64,000 nt of DNA from Mycobacterium sp. IS-1742 (GTDB lineage Bacteria; Actinomycetota; Actinomycetes; Mycobacteriales; Mycobacteriaceae): assembly GCF_001500125.1 (NCBI RefSeq), contig NZ_LQIV01000022.1, positions 1 to 64,000 of the forward strand, written 5' to 3'. The number at the start of each line of letters is the position of its first letter. Position 1 is the first letter of the stretch. Positions 1 to 9,081 of this stretch are shown here, one piece after another. Under the pieces are notes generated by a model that was not told where the DNA came from, did not search any database, and was given only the letters and a program-made list of their open reading frames with translations. The position numbers were made by a program, and so were the translations under genes.

Positions 1-1
1 C

Positions 2-148
2 AAGGAAGGTGCGCCCCGCACCGACCGCGGATTGAAGATGCCCAGACGCCGCCGCACCCGCGCCCAAGACCGCGCCCGCCGCATCCAAACCGAACGCCGC
101 CTCAACGACGACCTCGTCGCCGAACGCACCAAACCACCACCGTTCTGA
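2..148 (+). CDS. C-terminal end of a 13E12-repeat/HNH endonuclease family protein (partial)
   Basis: An open frame runs in from the left edge and stops at TGA 146-148, giving 48 residues. They are very basic ([15 protein letters not shown]) followed by an RRLNDD stretch and a final PPPF. This kind of tail is what I know from mycobacterial 13E12/DUF222 proteins, whose HNH nuclease domain lies just before it, outside the window. The gene converges on the LON-domain gene with only 7 bases between the stops. The family is multicopy and often linked to mobile or recombining DNA in mycobacteria. Identification rests on the tail only, so the function is inferred. Confidence 0.6.
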   Translation, partial: KEGAPRTDRGLKMPRRRRTRAQDRARRIQTERRLNDDLVAERTKPPPF

Positions 149-155
149 CGCGGTA

Positions 156-782
156 TCACTCGGAGAGCTGGAACTCCACCATCGCCGTGACCGTGTCGAC
201 GGCCTCACTCAACGCGGTCAACCGCGCCGACACCGAGGGCGCCGACAGCACCGCATACCTGTCGGCCTGCCCCATCGGCACGCGGGCCGCCAAGCCGTAC
301 AGGCGCTTCACGACGTCGGACTCCTCGGGCCCGAGCACAGCCGAGCGGCCGGCGAACTCCGAACCCCTTGCGGCGGCGACGCGTTCGTACAGAGCGACGA
401 TGCGGTCCTCGACGTCGAACACCGCCGCGGAGTCGATCGAACCCACTTCGTCATCCCACATCTCGATGTCGGCCCGCGGATACGGCGCGTCGTCCAGCCA
501 CCGGGTCACCCGGATCCGTTCGCCCATCAGGCATTTGAGCCGGAACTGCGACACACCCAGATCGGCGTATTCCACGATGCGGGCCAGCGACCCCACGTTG
601 CTGCGGCGATCACCCCCACCGACCTCGCGTCCCGCCTCGATCAGCACCACACCGAACGCGGGATCGGTCATCGCGAGGCAGTCCTGCACCAGTGCGACAT
701 ACCGCGGCTCGAAGATCCGCAGGGGCAGTTCCTCACCGGGCAGCATCGCCACCTCGAGCGGGAACATCGGCGTCACGGTCAT
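156..782 (-). CDS. LON substrate-binding (N-terminal) domain protein
   Basis: A 208-residue protein beginning MTVTPMFPLEVAMLPGEELP, with the FEPRY element typical of the LON N-terminal substrate-binding domain. The ATPase and protease domains of true Lon are absent, so it is a stand-alone LON domain protein; such proteins are thought to bind peptides or unfolded protein, but the exact role is unknown. It matches the mycobacterial gene I recall as Rv0434. Its ATG at 782 follows the stop of the lipoprotein gene by 4 bases, so the two are probably co-transcribed. The rest of the chain is acidic and has no membrane segment. Confidence 0.85.
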   Translation of the reverse strand: MTVTPMFPLEVAMLPGEELPLRIFEPRYVALVQDCLAMTDPAFGVVLIEAGREVGGGDRRSNVGSLARIVEYADLGVSQFRLKCLMGERIRVTRWLDDAPYPRADIEMWDDEVGSIDSAAVFDVEDRIVALYERVAAARGSEFAGRSAVLGPEESDVVKRLYGLAARVPMGQADRYAVLSAPSVSARLTALSEAVDTVTAMVEFQLSE

Positions 783-786
783 CGGC

Positions 787-1194
787 TCAGTTGAAGCCGC
801 CCCCGACGACCGCGTCCTTGACGAGCGTCGCCGGATCGGCGAATGTGCACATCGCGCTGGCCATCGTGATCCACAGTTCCGGGTTGAGCGCGACGAGTTC
901 GTTCTGCTCGCCGATCGCCTCGATCACCTGGCGCTGCGTCTGCGGGTCCATCCCGACGAAGTCGCCGCAGGCGGTGTCGACCAAGCCGGTCCCCGGCGCA
1001 CCGGGCGGCCGCGGCGCACGCGACGTCGGGTCGGGCACCCGGGCCCTGGTGGTCGGTGACGTGCTCGTCGTCGGGGTGCTCAGCCCGGTCTGGTCGGGAT
1101 CGGCCATCGGCGTCCCGGTCGTGACGGTGCTGCAGCCGGCGGCGGTGAGCGCGCCGACCACGCACACCGTCAGCACCCATCGCCGCGCCGTCAT
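787..1194 (-). CDS. small predicted lipoprotein, function unknown
   Basis: 135 residues. The N terminus is a classical lipoprotein signal: positive MTARR, a hydrophobic stretch, and a lipobox ending in AAGC with the modified Cys at about residue 21. A Thr/Pro-rich linker (about 22-65) leads to a compact domain with two further cysteines (in TACGDF and AMCTF) that could form a disulfide. I do not recognise the domain. It would be exported and anchored on the outer face of the plasma membrane. The start ATG at 1194 lies 9 bases after the stop of the ligase gene, so it belongs to the same minus-strand run as sodC and the ligase. Confidence 0.7.
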   Translation of the reverse strand: MTARRWVLTVCVVGALTAAGCSTVTTGTPMADPDQTGLSTPTTSTSPTTRARVPDPTSRAPRPPGAPGTGLVDTACGDFVGMDPQTQRQVIEAIGEQNELVALNPELWITMASAMCTFADPATLVKDAVVGGGFN

Positions 1195-1203
1195 CGGACC
1201 AGC

Positions 1204-2334
1204 CTATAGCTCCAGTTCGGCAACCAGGGCGTCAACGACCGCACGCAGATCGCCGTCGTGTTCTTCGGCCACGCGGCGCTGCCGCTGATAACTGGCGCCG
1301 TCGCGGTAGATGTCGGCCACCCCGGCGAGTTCATCGGCACAGCCCAGCGATCGCGCCACCGGCTCCAGATGAGTCAGCAGATCGTCGAGATCCTCGGTGA
1401 CCAACCGCTCGTTGCTCTCCGCGTCGAGGATGATCTCCGCGTCCAGCCCGTACCGCGCGGCGCGCCACTTGTTCTCCTGCACATGCCACGGCGGCATGAC
1501 CGGCAACTGCTCGCCCGCGTCCAGCCGACGGTCGAGGTCGACGACGAGGCAGTGCGTCAGCGCCACGAGCGATCCGAGCTCGGCGATGTTGGACACCCCG
1601 TCGAAGACGCGGATCTCCACGGTCCCCAGGTGGGGCGAGGGCCGGATGTCCCACCGGATCTCGTTCATGTGGTCGATGATGCCGGTCTTCTTCTGGTCGT
1701 GGACGAACCGTTCGAACTCCGGCCACGACTGGAACTGGAACGGTAGGCCTGCGGTCGGCAACTGCTGGAACATCATCGCCCGGTTGCTGGCGTATCCGGT
1801 GTCCGCGCCGTCCCAGTACGGCGACGACGCCGACAGGGCCAGCAGGTGCGGGTACTGGTTCAGCAACGAGGAGATGATCGGCATGACCTTGTGCGCCGAC
1901 GAGATCCCGACGTGCACGTGCACACCCCAGATCAGCATCTGCCTGCCCCACCACTGCGTGCGCTTGATCAACTCGGCGTAGCGCGGTGCATCGGTCAGCT
2001 GCTGCCTCGACCAGTCGGCGAACGGGTGCGTGCCTGCGCAGAACAACTCCATGCCGCGGTCGCGCACGATCCGCCGGACGGTCTGCAGGGTGTTGCGCAG
2101 ATCCTCCATCGCCTCACCGGTGTTCTCGCAAATCCCGGTAACGACCTCGACGGTGTTGCGCAGCAACTCCTTGTGCACGTGCGGGGTCTCGCCGATCTCG
2201 GCGATGACGGTGGCCGCCTCGTTGCTCAGATCGCGGGTGTGGGCGTCGACGAGCGCGAACTCCCACTCCACGCCCACGGTGGGCCGGGGTGACCCGGCGA
2301 AGTCGATCCGGCTATTCGGCGGGACGGATAACAC
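1204..2334 (-). CDS. glutamate-cysteine ligase type 2-like carboxylate-amine ligase (YbdK family)
   Basis: I place the start at GTG 2334, which gives 376 residues, the length I recall for the H37Rv orthologue Rv0433; the open frame extends further upstream, but that part lies inside sodC. The start overlaps the sodC stop by 23 bases and is preceded by a G-rich stretch. Near the N terminus is [10 protein letters not shown], the acidic metal/ATP site of the GCS2 (YbdK) family; later HVHVG and [14 protein letters not shown] fit the same fold. YbdK enzymes make gamma-glutamyl amide bonds weakly. In mycobacteria mycothiol and ergothioneine use other enzymes, so the true substrate is open. Confidence 0.85.
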   Translation of the reverse strand: MLSVPPNSRIDFAGSPRPTVGVEWEFALVDAHTRDLSNEAATVIAEIGETPHVHKELLRNTVEVVTGICENTGEAMEDLRNTLQTVRRIVRDRGMELFCAGTHPFADWSRQQLTDAPRYAELIKRTQWWGRQMLIWGVHVHVGISSAHKVMPIISSLLNQYPHLLALSASSPYWDGADTGYASNRAMMFQQLPTAGLPFQFQSWPEFERFVHDQKKTGIIDHMNEIRWDIRPSPHLGTVEIRVFDGVSNIAELGSLVALTHCLVVDLDRRLDAGEQLPVMPPWHVQENKWRAARYGLDAEIILDAESNERLVTEDLDDLLTHLEPVARSLGCADELAGVADIYRDGASYQRQRRVAEEHDGDLRAVVDALVAELEL

Positions 2335-3043
2335 CGCACGCCACCCGCCCACCGGCGTCACCGGTGGCCATGGTCGCCTGATCCGGTCCCGGGGTTCCGT
2401 TGACCTGGTTGTAGCGCTCCGGCGGGATGTTGGCGAAGTTATCGGACTTCTCATGGATGATGATCGCGGTTCCCTCACCGGAAGTGAGGTCCTCGGCGGT
2501 GAACGCGTCGGTGGTGGTCATGACCTCCGCCGAACCGTCCTCGCGCACCTGCAACGAGGTGAGGTCGCCGCTGGCCGGGTGCCCGGTCTTGCCCTCGGTC
2601 TGGAAGTGCCCACCCGCGGAGTTGAAGTTGCCAGGCGCGCCGCCGCTGGGAGCCACCGAGTTGGGCTCGCACTTGCCGACCTGATGGACATGCATCCCGT
2701 GGAAACCCGGCTCCAGCTGACCGGCGGCGACGGTCTGGACGGTCACCGTGGCGAAGCCGCCGCTGAAGTCGAACTCGGCCTTCGCGACGGTGGTGCCGTC
2801 GGGGCTGCGCAGGTCCGCGGTCAGCTTCTGGCCGCCCTCGGCCTGGCCTTCCGAACCGCCACCGCCCCCCTCTTGTCCGCCCGGCTCCGCCGACGGCGAC
2901 GGCGAACCGGTCCACACCGGCGGCGTGGTGCCCGGCTCACTGGACACCGGTTCATTGGGACTGCACGCGCTCAGCGCGAGCGCGGGAACGGCGAACAGGG
3001 CGGCGACGGCGGCGGATTTCAGACCGGGCTTGAGCATGGTCAC
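2312..3043 (-). CDS. sodC: Cu/Zn superoxide dismutase lipoprotein
   Basis: 243 residues converting superoxide to hydrogen peroxide and oxygen outside the membrane. A signal sequence ends in a lipobox LSAC (Cys 27), followed by a Pro/Gly/Glu-rich linker (about 30-75). The dismutase domain shows the copper ligands in [11 protein letters not shown], the shared and zinc ligands around [16 protein letters not shown], and the C-terminal GGRVACGVI with the disulfide Cys. The start may be GTG 3043 or ATG 3037; the signal peptide is intact either way. The gene lies 4 bases after virR and overlaps the ligase gene downstream. The order matches the mycobacterial sodC locus. Confidence 0.95.
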   Translation of the reverse strand: MTMLKPGLKSAAVAALFAVPALALSACSPNEPVSSEPGTTPPVWTGSPSPSAEPGGQEGGGGGSEGQAEGGQKLTADLRSPDGTTVAKAEFDFSGGFATVTVQTVAAGQLEPGFHGMHVHQVGKCEPNSVAPSGGAPGNFNSAGGHFQTEGKTGHPASGDLTSLQVREDGSAEVMTTTDAFTAEDLTSGEGTAIIIHEKSDNFANIPPERYNQVNGTPGPDQATMATGDAGGRVACGVIRPAE

Positions 3044-3047
3044 GAGC

Positions 3048-3500
3048 CTAACCGGTGACCGCCACGATCACGCCTGGTGGTTGTTCGGTCAGCTCGGGGA
3101 CCCGCGGCTCGACCGGCGCCTCGAGCAGTCGGCCCACCTCGTCGGCGGCCTCCTGCTCGCCCTCGCCGAAGTAGACGGTCGTCCCGGTGACGCCCTCGAG
3201 CGTCAGGTTCCCGGTCTCGGTGACGTTCCAGCCCTCGTCCCGCAACCGGGTCGCCACGCCCTCCGCGGCGCCTGCCACATCGGAGATGTTGAAGACCCGG
3301 ACCTCGGGACGGGCACCGGCCTCCCTGGCGGGTTCGGGCGACGGGGTGACGGTCGTGGTGGTGGCGACGGTCGCCTCGTCGGCCGACGAGTCATCGGATC
3401 CCAGTGCCTGCAATCCCACCAACAGGAAGACGATGCCGAGAAAGAGCAGCACCATGACGATGGCGCGCAAAGGCAGTCCGGAGGATTCTCGCTGGTTCAT
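3048..3500 (-). CDS. virR: LytR C-terminal domain membrane protein, VirR-like
   Basis: About 150 residues: a short cytoplasmic N terminus, one membrane helix (about 12-33, [15 protein letters not shown]), a Thr/Pro-rich linker, and an exported LytR_C domain (about 66-150) beginning EVRVFNISD. It corresponds in position and architecture to H37Rv Rv0431, described as VirR and linked to cell-envelope integrity and release of membrane vesicles. The domain has no catalytic motif and probably binds envelope polymers or partner enzymes. ATG 3500 is preferred; an in-frame GTG lies directly upstream at 3503. It sits between the DUF3263 gene and sodC in one minus-strand run. Confidence 0.8.
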   Translation of the reverse strand: MNQRESSGLPLRAIVMVLLFLGIVFLLVGLQALGSDDSSADEATVATTTTVTPSPEPAREAGARPEVRVFNISDVAGAAEGVATRLRDEGWNVTETGNLTLEGVTGTTVYFGEGEQEAADEVGRLLEAPVEPRVPELTEQPPGVIVAVTG

Positions 3501-3550
3501 CACGCCCCACTGTAGCTAGCGGGCGGCCTCGCCCCGCACGACGCGCGGTA

Positions 3551-3859
3551 TCAGGTGACCTCGAAGCCCAACCGGCGCGCGGCCCGCGCCTTCTGCCGGC
3601 TCGCCCGCAGCCGACGCAGGCGTTTGACCAACATCGGATCCGCCGCCAGCGCCTCCGGCCGGTCGACGAGCGCGTTGAGCACCTGGTAGTAGCGGGTGGC
3701 CGACATCGAGAACAGTTCTTTGATGGCGTCTTCTTTGCTGCCCGCGTATTTCCACCACTGGCGCTCGAACGCCAGAATGTCGAATTCGCGCCTGGTCAGT
3801 CCTGCAGGCAGATCAGAGTCGTCGCCGGATTGCTCAGTCTGCGCCATGGCGCCGTCCAT
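3551..3859 (-). CDS. DUF3263 helix-turn-helix-like small protein
   Basis: 102 residues from ATG 3859, which has a strong GAGGAG ribosome binding site 5-6 bases upstream; a longer frame from 3919 lacks this support and would exceed the usual family length. The core (about 22-85) has LTRREFDILAFERQWWK and a second helix pair ending in YYQVLNALVDRPEA, followed by a very basic tail rich in Arg. This is the DUF3263 family, conserved next to virR/sodC in mycobacteria (Rv0430 as I recall). The fold looks like a winged or sigma-4-type helix-turn-helix, so nucleic-acid binding is likely but unproven. Confidence 0.8.
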   Translation of the reverse strand: MDGAMAQTEQSGDDSDLPAGLTRREFDILAFERQWWKYAGSKEDAIKELFSMSATRYYQVLNALVDRPEALAADPMLVKRLRRLRASRQKARAARRLGFEVT

Positions 3860-3995
3860 ATTGCTCCTCGGACCCTCCGACATTCGAAATGACATCCATG
3901 TGGTTCGGCGCTCATTCAATCACGGCGACAGGAGTTGCGGCGTCACCGATGCGGGCGAGTCGGCTCACTGAAGCTGCTCCCCTAAGCTGCACGAC

Positions 3996-4589
3996 GTGGC
4001 AGTCGTTCCGATCCGCATCGTGGGAGATCCCGTCCTGCGCACCGAGACCACCCCGATTCCCGTCGGCGAGGACGGTTCCCTTCCCGCCGATGTGACCGAC
4101 CTCATCCGCGACCTCTACCAGACGATGGACGCCGCCAACGGTGTCGGCTTGGCCGCCAACCAGATCGGCGTCTCCAAGCGGGTGTTCGTCTACGACTGCC
4201 CCGATTCGCGCGGTCGCGGGAGCCGGCGGCGCGGCGTCGTGGTCAACCCGGTGCTGGAGACGTCCGAGGTCCCCGAGACCATGCCCGATCCCGACGACGA
4301 CGAAGAGGGCTGCCTCTCGGTGCCCGGTGAGCAGTTCCCCACCGGCCGCGCCGACTGGGCCCGGGTGACGGGTCTGGACGCCGACGGTGCCCCCGTCACC
4401 ATCGAGGGCACCGGACTGTTCGCGCGAATGCTGCAGCACGAGACCGGCCACCTCGACGGCTTTCTCTACCTCGACCGCCTCGTCGGCAGGCACGCCCGCG
4501 CGGCCAAGCGCGCGGTCAAGGGCAACGGCTGGGGGGTGCCCGGGCTGAGCTGGATGCCGGGCGAGGATCCCGACCCGTTCGGCCACTGA
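3996..4589 (+). CDS. def: peptide deformylase
   Basis: 197 residues. Removes the formyl group from the N-terminal methionine of new proteins in the cytoplasm, using a metal ion. All three signature motifs are present: [10 protein letters not shown] (motif 1), EEGCLSVPG with the metal-binding Cys (motif 2), and QHETGHLDG with the HExxH metal site (motif 3). The length and the acidic insert between motifs 1 and 2 (PDPDDDEEG) suit the actinobacterial enzyme. It is divergent from the DUF3263 gene, with a 136-base gap, and is followed by the acetyltransferase gene with a 4-base gap, so the two are likely one transcript. Confidence 0.96.
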   Translation: MAVVPIRIVGDPVLRTETTPIPVGEDGSLPADVTDLIRDLYQTMDAANGVGLAANQIGVSKRVFVYDCPDSRGRGSRRRGVVVNPVLETSEVPETMPDPDDDEEGCLSVPGEQFPTGRADWARVTGLDADGAPVTIEGTGLFARMLQHETGHLDGFLYLDRLVGRHARAAKRAVKGNGWGVPGLSWMPGEDPDPFGH

Positions 4590-4593
4590 CCCC

Positions 4594-5496
4594 GTGCCCG
4601 AGCTGCCCCGCCCCGGCACCCGGGTGAGCCTGCGCTACCGGCTTGCCCCCGGCTCGGTCCCGCCGCTCAACGACGTCGTCGGCCACCTGCTCGACCGCGA
4701 GCCGGTGGTCCGCGTCCGCACGAAAGCCGGTGACTGCGTGGAGATCTCCCCGACGGACGTGGTCAGCGTGCGGGTGCTGACCGACACCCCCGTCAAGGCG
4801 TCGCAGATCCGCGCCGTCGAGCACGCGGCCGCGTTGGCATGGCCGGGTCTGCAGCGGGTGTGGGTGGACGGCTGGCTGTTGCGCGCCTCCGACGGCCACA
4901 CCCACCGCGGCAATTCCGCTGTCCCTCTTGACATCAACGCCCACGCGGCGACCGTCCCGGCGATCAGGGACTGGTACGCCGAGCGCGGCCTCACCCCCTG
5001 GCTGGCGGTGCCCGACCGGTTGGTGCGGTTACCGCGGGATCTCACCGAGGCCGACATCCACCTGGAGAGCATCGTGATGGTGCGCACCCTGCACGACGTG
5101 ACGGCGCCGACCATCACGGTCGCCTCGCGACCCGATGCCGCGTGGCTGGCCGTCTACGAGCGCGACGTGCCCGCCGAGGTGTTGACGGCGGTGGTGGACG
5201 GGCAGGTCGGGTTCGGCCGCATCGACGACGCCGCGGTGGGCCGGGCGGCGGTCACCCCCGCGCACGACGGCACCCGCTGGGTGGGGCTCTCCGCCGTGCG
5301 CGTCGCCGAGGACCGGCGCCGTCGCGGCCATGCCCGCACCCTGTGCGCCGAGCTGCTGCAGTGGGGGGTGCGCAACGGCGCGAGCCACGCCTACGTGCAG
5401 GTGCTCTCCGACAATGCCGGCGCCATCGCGCTCTACGAGTCGATGGGGTTCACGGCACAGCACCGGGAGCGCTACGTCGACGCTTCTAAGCTGTAG
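4594..5496 (+). CDS. GNAT-family N-acetyltransferase
   Basis: 300 residues starting at GTG 4594. The N-terminal 100 residues form an SH3-like/unknown segment (VSLRYRLAPGSVPPLNDVVGH) and the C-terminal half (about 165-300) is a GNAT fold: VAEDRRRRGHARTLCAELL carries the acetyl-CoA pyrophosphate loop (RRRGHA), and SDNAGAIALYESMGF is the typical motif B. Substrate unknown. The same two-part protein lies beside def in other mycobacteria (Rv0428c as I recall). It sits between def and xthA with 4- and 3-base gaps and is part of that transcript. Confidence 0.88.
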   Translation: MPELPRPGTRVSLRYRLAPGSVPPLNDVVGHLLDREPVVRVRTKAGDCVEISPTDVVSVRVLTDTPVKASQIRAVEHAAALAWPGLQRVWVDGWLLRASDGHTHRGNSAVPLDINAHAATVPAIRDWYAERGLTPWLAVPDRLVRLPRDLTEADIHLESIVMVRTLHDVTAPTITVASRPDAAWLAVYERDVPAEVLTAVVDGQVGFGRIDDAAVGRAAVTPAHDGTRWVGLSAVRVAEDRRRRGHARTLCAELLQWGVRNGASHAYVQVLSDNAGAIALYESMGFTAQHRERYVDASKL

Positions 5497-5499
5497 CGC

Positions 5500-6303
5500 A
5501 TGCGGCTGGCCACCTGGAACGTCAACTCGATCCGCGCCCGGGTGGACCGGGTCACCGACTGGCTGGAGCGGGCGGACGTGGACGTGCTCGCCATGCAGGA
5601 GACGAAGTGCAACGACGAACAATTCCCCACCATGCCGTTCGCCGCACTCGGCTACGACGTCGTGCACTGCGGGTTCAACCAGTGGAACGGTGTCGCGATC
5701 GCGTCGCGGGTGGGCATCGACGACGTGCAGGTCGGATTCGACGGCCAACCGACCTGGGGTGGCAAGCCCGACGTCGAGGCCGCTGCCGAGGCCAGGGCGC
5801 TCGGGGCGACGTGCGGGGGCGTGCGGGTGTGGAGCCTCTACGTGCCCAACGGCCGGTTCGTCGGCTCACCGCACTACGCCTACAAGTTGGAATGGCTTGC
5901 CGCACTGTGTGATACCGCTCACGGCTGGCTGAAGGCCGACCCAGCGCTGCCGATCGCGATGGTCGGCGACTGGAACATCGCCCCCACCGACGACGACGTG
6001 TGGAGCGTCGAGGCCTACCAGGACAGCACCCACGTCACACCGCCCGAGCGGGACGCCTTCACCGCGATCGTCGACGCGGGGTACGCCGACGTGGTGCGGC
6101 CGTTCACACCCGGGCCCGGCGTCTTCACCTACTGGGACTACACCCGTCTGGCGTTCCAGAAGCGGCGCGGTATGCGCATCGACTTCATCCTCGGATCGCC
6201 GGCCTTCGCCGACCGGGTCACCCACGCCGAGATCGTGCGCGAGGAGCGCAAGGGCAAGGGCGCCAGCGATCACGCCCCGGTGCTGGTGGACATCAGGCGT
6301 TGA
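5500..6303 (+). CDS. xthA: exodeoxyribonuclease III (AP endonuclease)
   Basis: 267 residues of the exonuclease/endonuclease/phosphatase fold. It cleaves DNA at abasic sites and trims 3' ends in base-excision repair. Visible motifs: LATWNVNSIRAR at the start (Asn metal contact), the MQETKC loop with the metal-binding Glu, GDWNIAP with the catalytic Asp/Asn, and SDHAPV at the C terminus with the catalytic His. It starts 3 bases after the acetyltransferase stop and its 3' end overlaps the convergent LuxR-type gene by 11 bases. Length is normal for the family. Confidence 0.95.
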   Translation: MRLATWNVNSIRARVDRVTDWLERADVDVLAMQETKCNDEQFPTMPFAALGYDVVHCGFNQWNGVAIASRVGIDDVQVGFDGQPTWGGKPDVEAAAEARALGATCGGVRVWSLYVPNGRFVGSPHYAYKLEWLAALCDTAHGWLKADPALPIAMVGDWNIAPTDDDVWSVEAYQDSTHVTPPERDAFTAIVDAGYADVVRPFTPGPGVFTYWDYTRLAFQKRRGMRIDFILGSPAFADRVTHAEIVREERKGKGASDHAPVLVDIRR

Positions 6304-9037
6304 GCACCCGGGCGAGTTCGCTGCGCGAACGGATGCCGAGTCTGCGGTAGACGCGCGAGAGGTTGGCCTCCACCGTCTTCTCGCTCACGAACAGCGCGGC
6401 GGCGATCTCGCGGTTCGTCATCCCCTGCGCGGCGAGGTCGGCGAAGCGTCGCTCGGAATCGGCGAGGCCTGCCGCGGTCTGCCGCCCGGTGAGCCCGGCC
6501 AGTTCGGCGCGGGCCTGCCGAGCCCACAGCTCCGCACCGATCCGGTCGAACGCCGCGAGAGCGGTCGAGACGGTGGCGGTGGCGCTGTCATACTGACGCC
6601 GCCGGTGCTGCAGCCGACCCACCACGAGCTGGGTGCGGGCCAGTTCGAGCGGCATCGACAACCGCTCGTGTTCCTTCAACGCGCGCTCGCCCGCGGTGAT
6701 GGCGCCGGTGAGGTCACCGCGCGCCGCGAGCAGCACCGCCCGGCACCGCGCGCCGACAGCCAGCATCCACGGCCGGTCGAGGCGGGTTCCGTTGTCCTCC
6801 AACGCTTCGACGAGGCGTTCGGCGTCGTCGAAGATGCCGACGCCGACGAGCGCCTCCGCGGTGTCCGGCAGGAACGGCGCCGTGATCAGTTCGGTGGACG
6901 CGGGCATCGCCGACCACCCCTCGACCGCCGGGCCCAGCACCTCCACCGCGGCCTCGTGGTTCCCGAGTGACACCTCGAGAAGTCCGAGGCTGGTCACCAC
7001 CCACACGCCCAGCCGGCTCGACTGGCAGCGCTCCCCGACGGCGAACGCCTGCTCGGCGAAACGGCGGGTCTGTTCCTCGCGGCCGAGGTGGGCGCTGACC
7101 ATGACTCGCACGATCAGCGCGATGAACAGCGGCAGATCACCATGTGACTGCAGGGCCCGCTCGACGCTGTCCTCGGCCACCCGCTCGGCCGCGCGCAGAT
7201 CGGCCCGCCAGATGTGGACCTGGCCGAGATGGAAGTCGAGGAACGACCGTTCGCTCTCGTCACCGCGGTCGATGCTGTGCTGTGCGATCGCGGTGAACTG
7301 TTCGGCCGCCTCGTCGAGCCGGTCGGTCCACAGCATGAGCAGTGCGTGCAACGTCCTGGGCCGCGCCGCCAGCGGCATGTCCTCGGGTTCGTCGAAGTCG
7401 AACACCCCCGCCAGTTCCGCCTCGTCGAGTCCGTCGCCGATCAGGAAACGCAACAGCGCCCGCATGGGCCGGGCCTGACTCAACAGATCGGCCCGCTGCA
7501 GTGTCGAGGCCTGGGCCACCGCTTCTTCGGCGCGCTGCACCGCCCGGTCCACGCGTCCGGCGTTGAATTCCATGAACGACAGCATCACGAGCATCTGCAC
7601 CCGCCGGTCGGGGCTGACACCCGGCTCGGCGAGGGCCCGCTCCAGCAGCGTCCCGGCTTCGGCAGAGCTGTTGTCCCACAACCGCACGAGGCCCAGCAGG
7701 TGCAACGCCGTGGCCCGCAGTTCACCTGGGTCCATCTCGGAGATGCTGTACTCCAACAGCTCCCGCGCACGCACGGTGTCGCCCGCCTCGAAGTGGCACG
7801 CAGCGGCGCGCAGGGCACGTTCTGGGGTGTCACCGCCGCGGGCGCGGGCCATGTCGAGCAGTTCCGCGGCCGCCGCGGGCGCACCCCGCTGGTGTGCCGA
7901 TTCGGCCGCCTCGTCGAGCGCCTTGACCGTCTTCTCGTCGGCGCCGTCGCCCGCGAGGGCTCGGTGGCGGGCCCGCGACTCCGGGTTGTCGACGATGTCG
8001 GCCAGCCGGCCGTGCATCCACCGTCGTTCGTCCGTCGACGCCTCGACATACACCCCGCGGGCCAGCAGTGGATGGCTGAAGGTCACCTTGTACCCGTTGA
8101 TCTCGACGATCCCGTGTCGTTCGGCCTCCTCCAGCGCGGCGACGGTCCACTCGACGTTCTCACCCACGGCGCGCGCCACCAGATCCACGGTGGGCGACGC
8201 GATGCACGCGGTCGCCAACAGCACTTCCCGGGTGTGGTCGGGCAGCCCGGCGATCCGTGTCCGCACCAACTCGGCCAGCGTGGCGGGCAGCGGCGGCCCG
8301 GCGTCGGCGGCGTCGCGGTTCAGCGCGCGAGCCAATTCGAGTGCGTAGAAAGGGTTTCCGGCCGACACCTCGTACACCCAGTCCATCTTGGGGCGGGTCA
8401 GCGACTGGCCGAGCTGGTGGTTGATCATGGCGTGCAGGCCCCCGACCGACATGGGGTGGACCTGGGCCCGGTGCAGACGCTCCGGACGCGACGGTTCCAG
8501 CATCAGGTCGGTGCCGTCGCCGTCGCCGGCGCGCACGGTGACGAGGAAGCCGATGGCGCCCGTGCACCGCCGGGCCACCGACGCGAGCACGACGGCGGTC
8601 GGCGGGTCGAGCCACTGCATGTCGTCGACCGCGACCAGGACGGGGCTGGCCTGGGCCAGCCGTTCGACCACCGACCGCACGGCGGCGGCGACGGCGCGCT
8701 GATCGGTGCCGGGGCCGGTGTCGTCGGCGTGCGACAGGACCCGGTCGATCGCGAGTCGCTGCGGTGCGGGCAGGTGGTCGAGCACGGCCGCGTCGACCTC
8801 GGTGAGCAGTTCGGCCAGCGACGAGTACGCCGCCGCCGACTCGCTGGCCACCGGGTGCGCCGAGAGCACTTGGAAGCCGCGGGCGCGGGCGCGTTCGATG
8901 CCGGCCCGCCACACGGTGCTCTTACCGATCCCGGCGTCGCCCTCGAGCACCAGCACCGAGGTACCCGTCGGCACTGCGGCGAGCAGGCTGTCGACGGCGC
9001 TCAACTCCGCATCGCGGCTGATGAGCTGCAGGGGCAC
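6293..9037 (-). CDS. large ATP-binding LuxR-family (LAL-type) transcriptional regulator
   Basis: 914 residues. An N-terminal AAA-type ATPase has a Walker A loop GDAGIGKST at about residues 34-42 and a Walker B-like stretch LVAVDDMQWLDPP near 115-128. The centre is alpha-helical with TPR-like repeats, and the last 60 residues form a LuxR helix-turn-helix (GMTNREIAAALFVSEKTVE). Such LAL regulators sense an unknown ligand or partner and use ATP to switch DNA binding. It lies 44 bases downstream of the exporter gene on the same strand, so it may regulate or be co-transcribed with it. The target genes cannot be read from the sequence. Confidence 0.9.
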   Translation of the reverse strand: MPLQLISRDAELSAVDSLLAAVPTGTSVLVLEGDAGIGKSTVWRAGIERARARGFQVLSAHPVASESAAAYSSLAELLTEVDAAVLDHLPAPQRLAIDRVLSHADDTGPGTDQRAVAAAVRSVVERLAQASPVLVAVDDMQWLDPPTAVVLASVARRCTGAIGFLVTVRAGDGDGTDLMLEPSRPERLHRAQVHPMSVGGLHAMINHQLGQSLTRPKMDWVYEVSAGNPFYALELARALNRDAADAGPPLPATLAELVRTRIAGLPDHTREVLLATACIASPTVDLVARAVGENVEWTVAALEEAERHGIVEINGYKVTFSHPLLARGVYVEASTDERRWMHGRLADIVDNPESRARHRALAGDGADEKTVKALDEAAESAHQRGAPAAAAELLDMARARGGDTPERALRAAACHFEAGDTVRARELLEYSISEMDPGELRATALHLLGLVRLWDNSSAEAGTLLERALAEPGVSPDRRVQMLVMLSFMEFNAGRVDRAVQRAEEAVAQASTLQRADLLSQARPMRALLRFLIGDGLDEAELAGVFDFDEPEDMPLAARPRTLHALLMLWTDRLDEAAEQFTAIAQHSIDRGDESERSFLDFHLGQVHIWRADLRAAERVAEDSVERALQSHGDLPLFIALIVRVMVSAHLGREEQTRRFAEQAFAVGERCQSSRLGVWVVTSLGLLEVSLGNHEAAVEVLGPAVEGWSAMPASTELITAPFLPDTAEALVGVGIFDDAERLVEALEDNGTRLDRPWMLAVGARCRAVLLAARGDLTGAITAGERALKEHERLSMPLELARTQLVVGRLQHRRRQYDSATATVSTALAAFDRIGAELWARQARAELAGLTGRQTAAGLADSERRFADLAAQGMTNREIAAALFVSEKTVEANLSRVYRRLGIRSRSELARVLNA

Positions 9038-9081
9038 TCACGTATCTTCGCAGCCGATCGGGGGCGCTGCGCGCCGGATCG

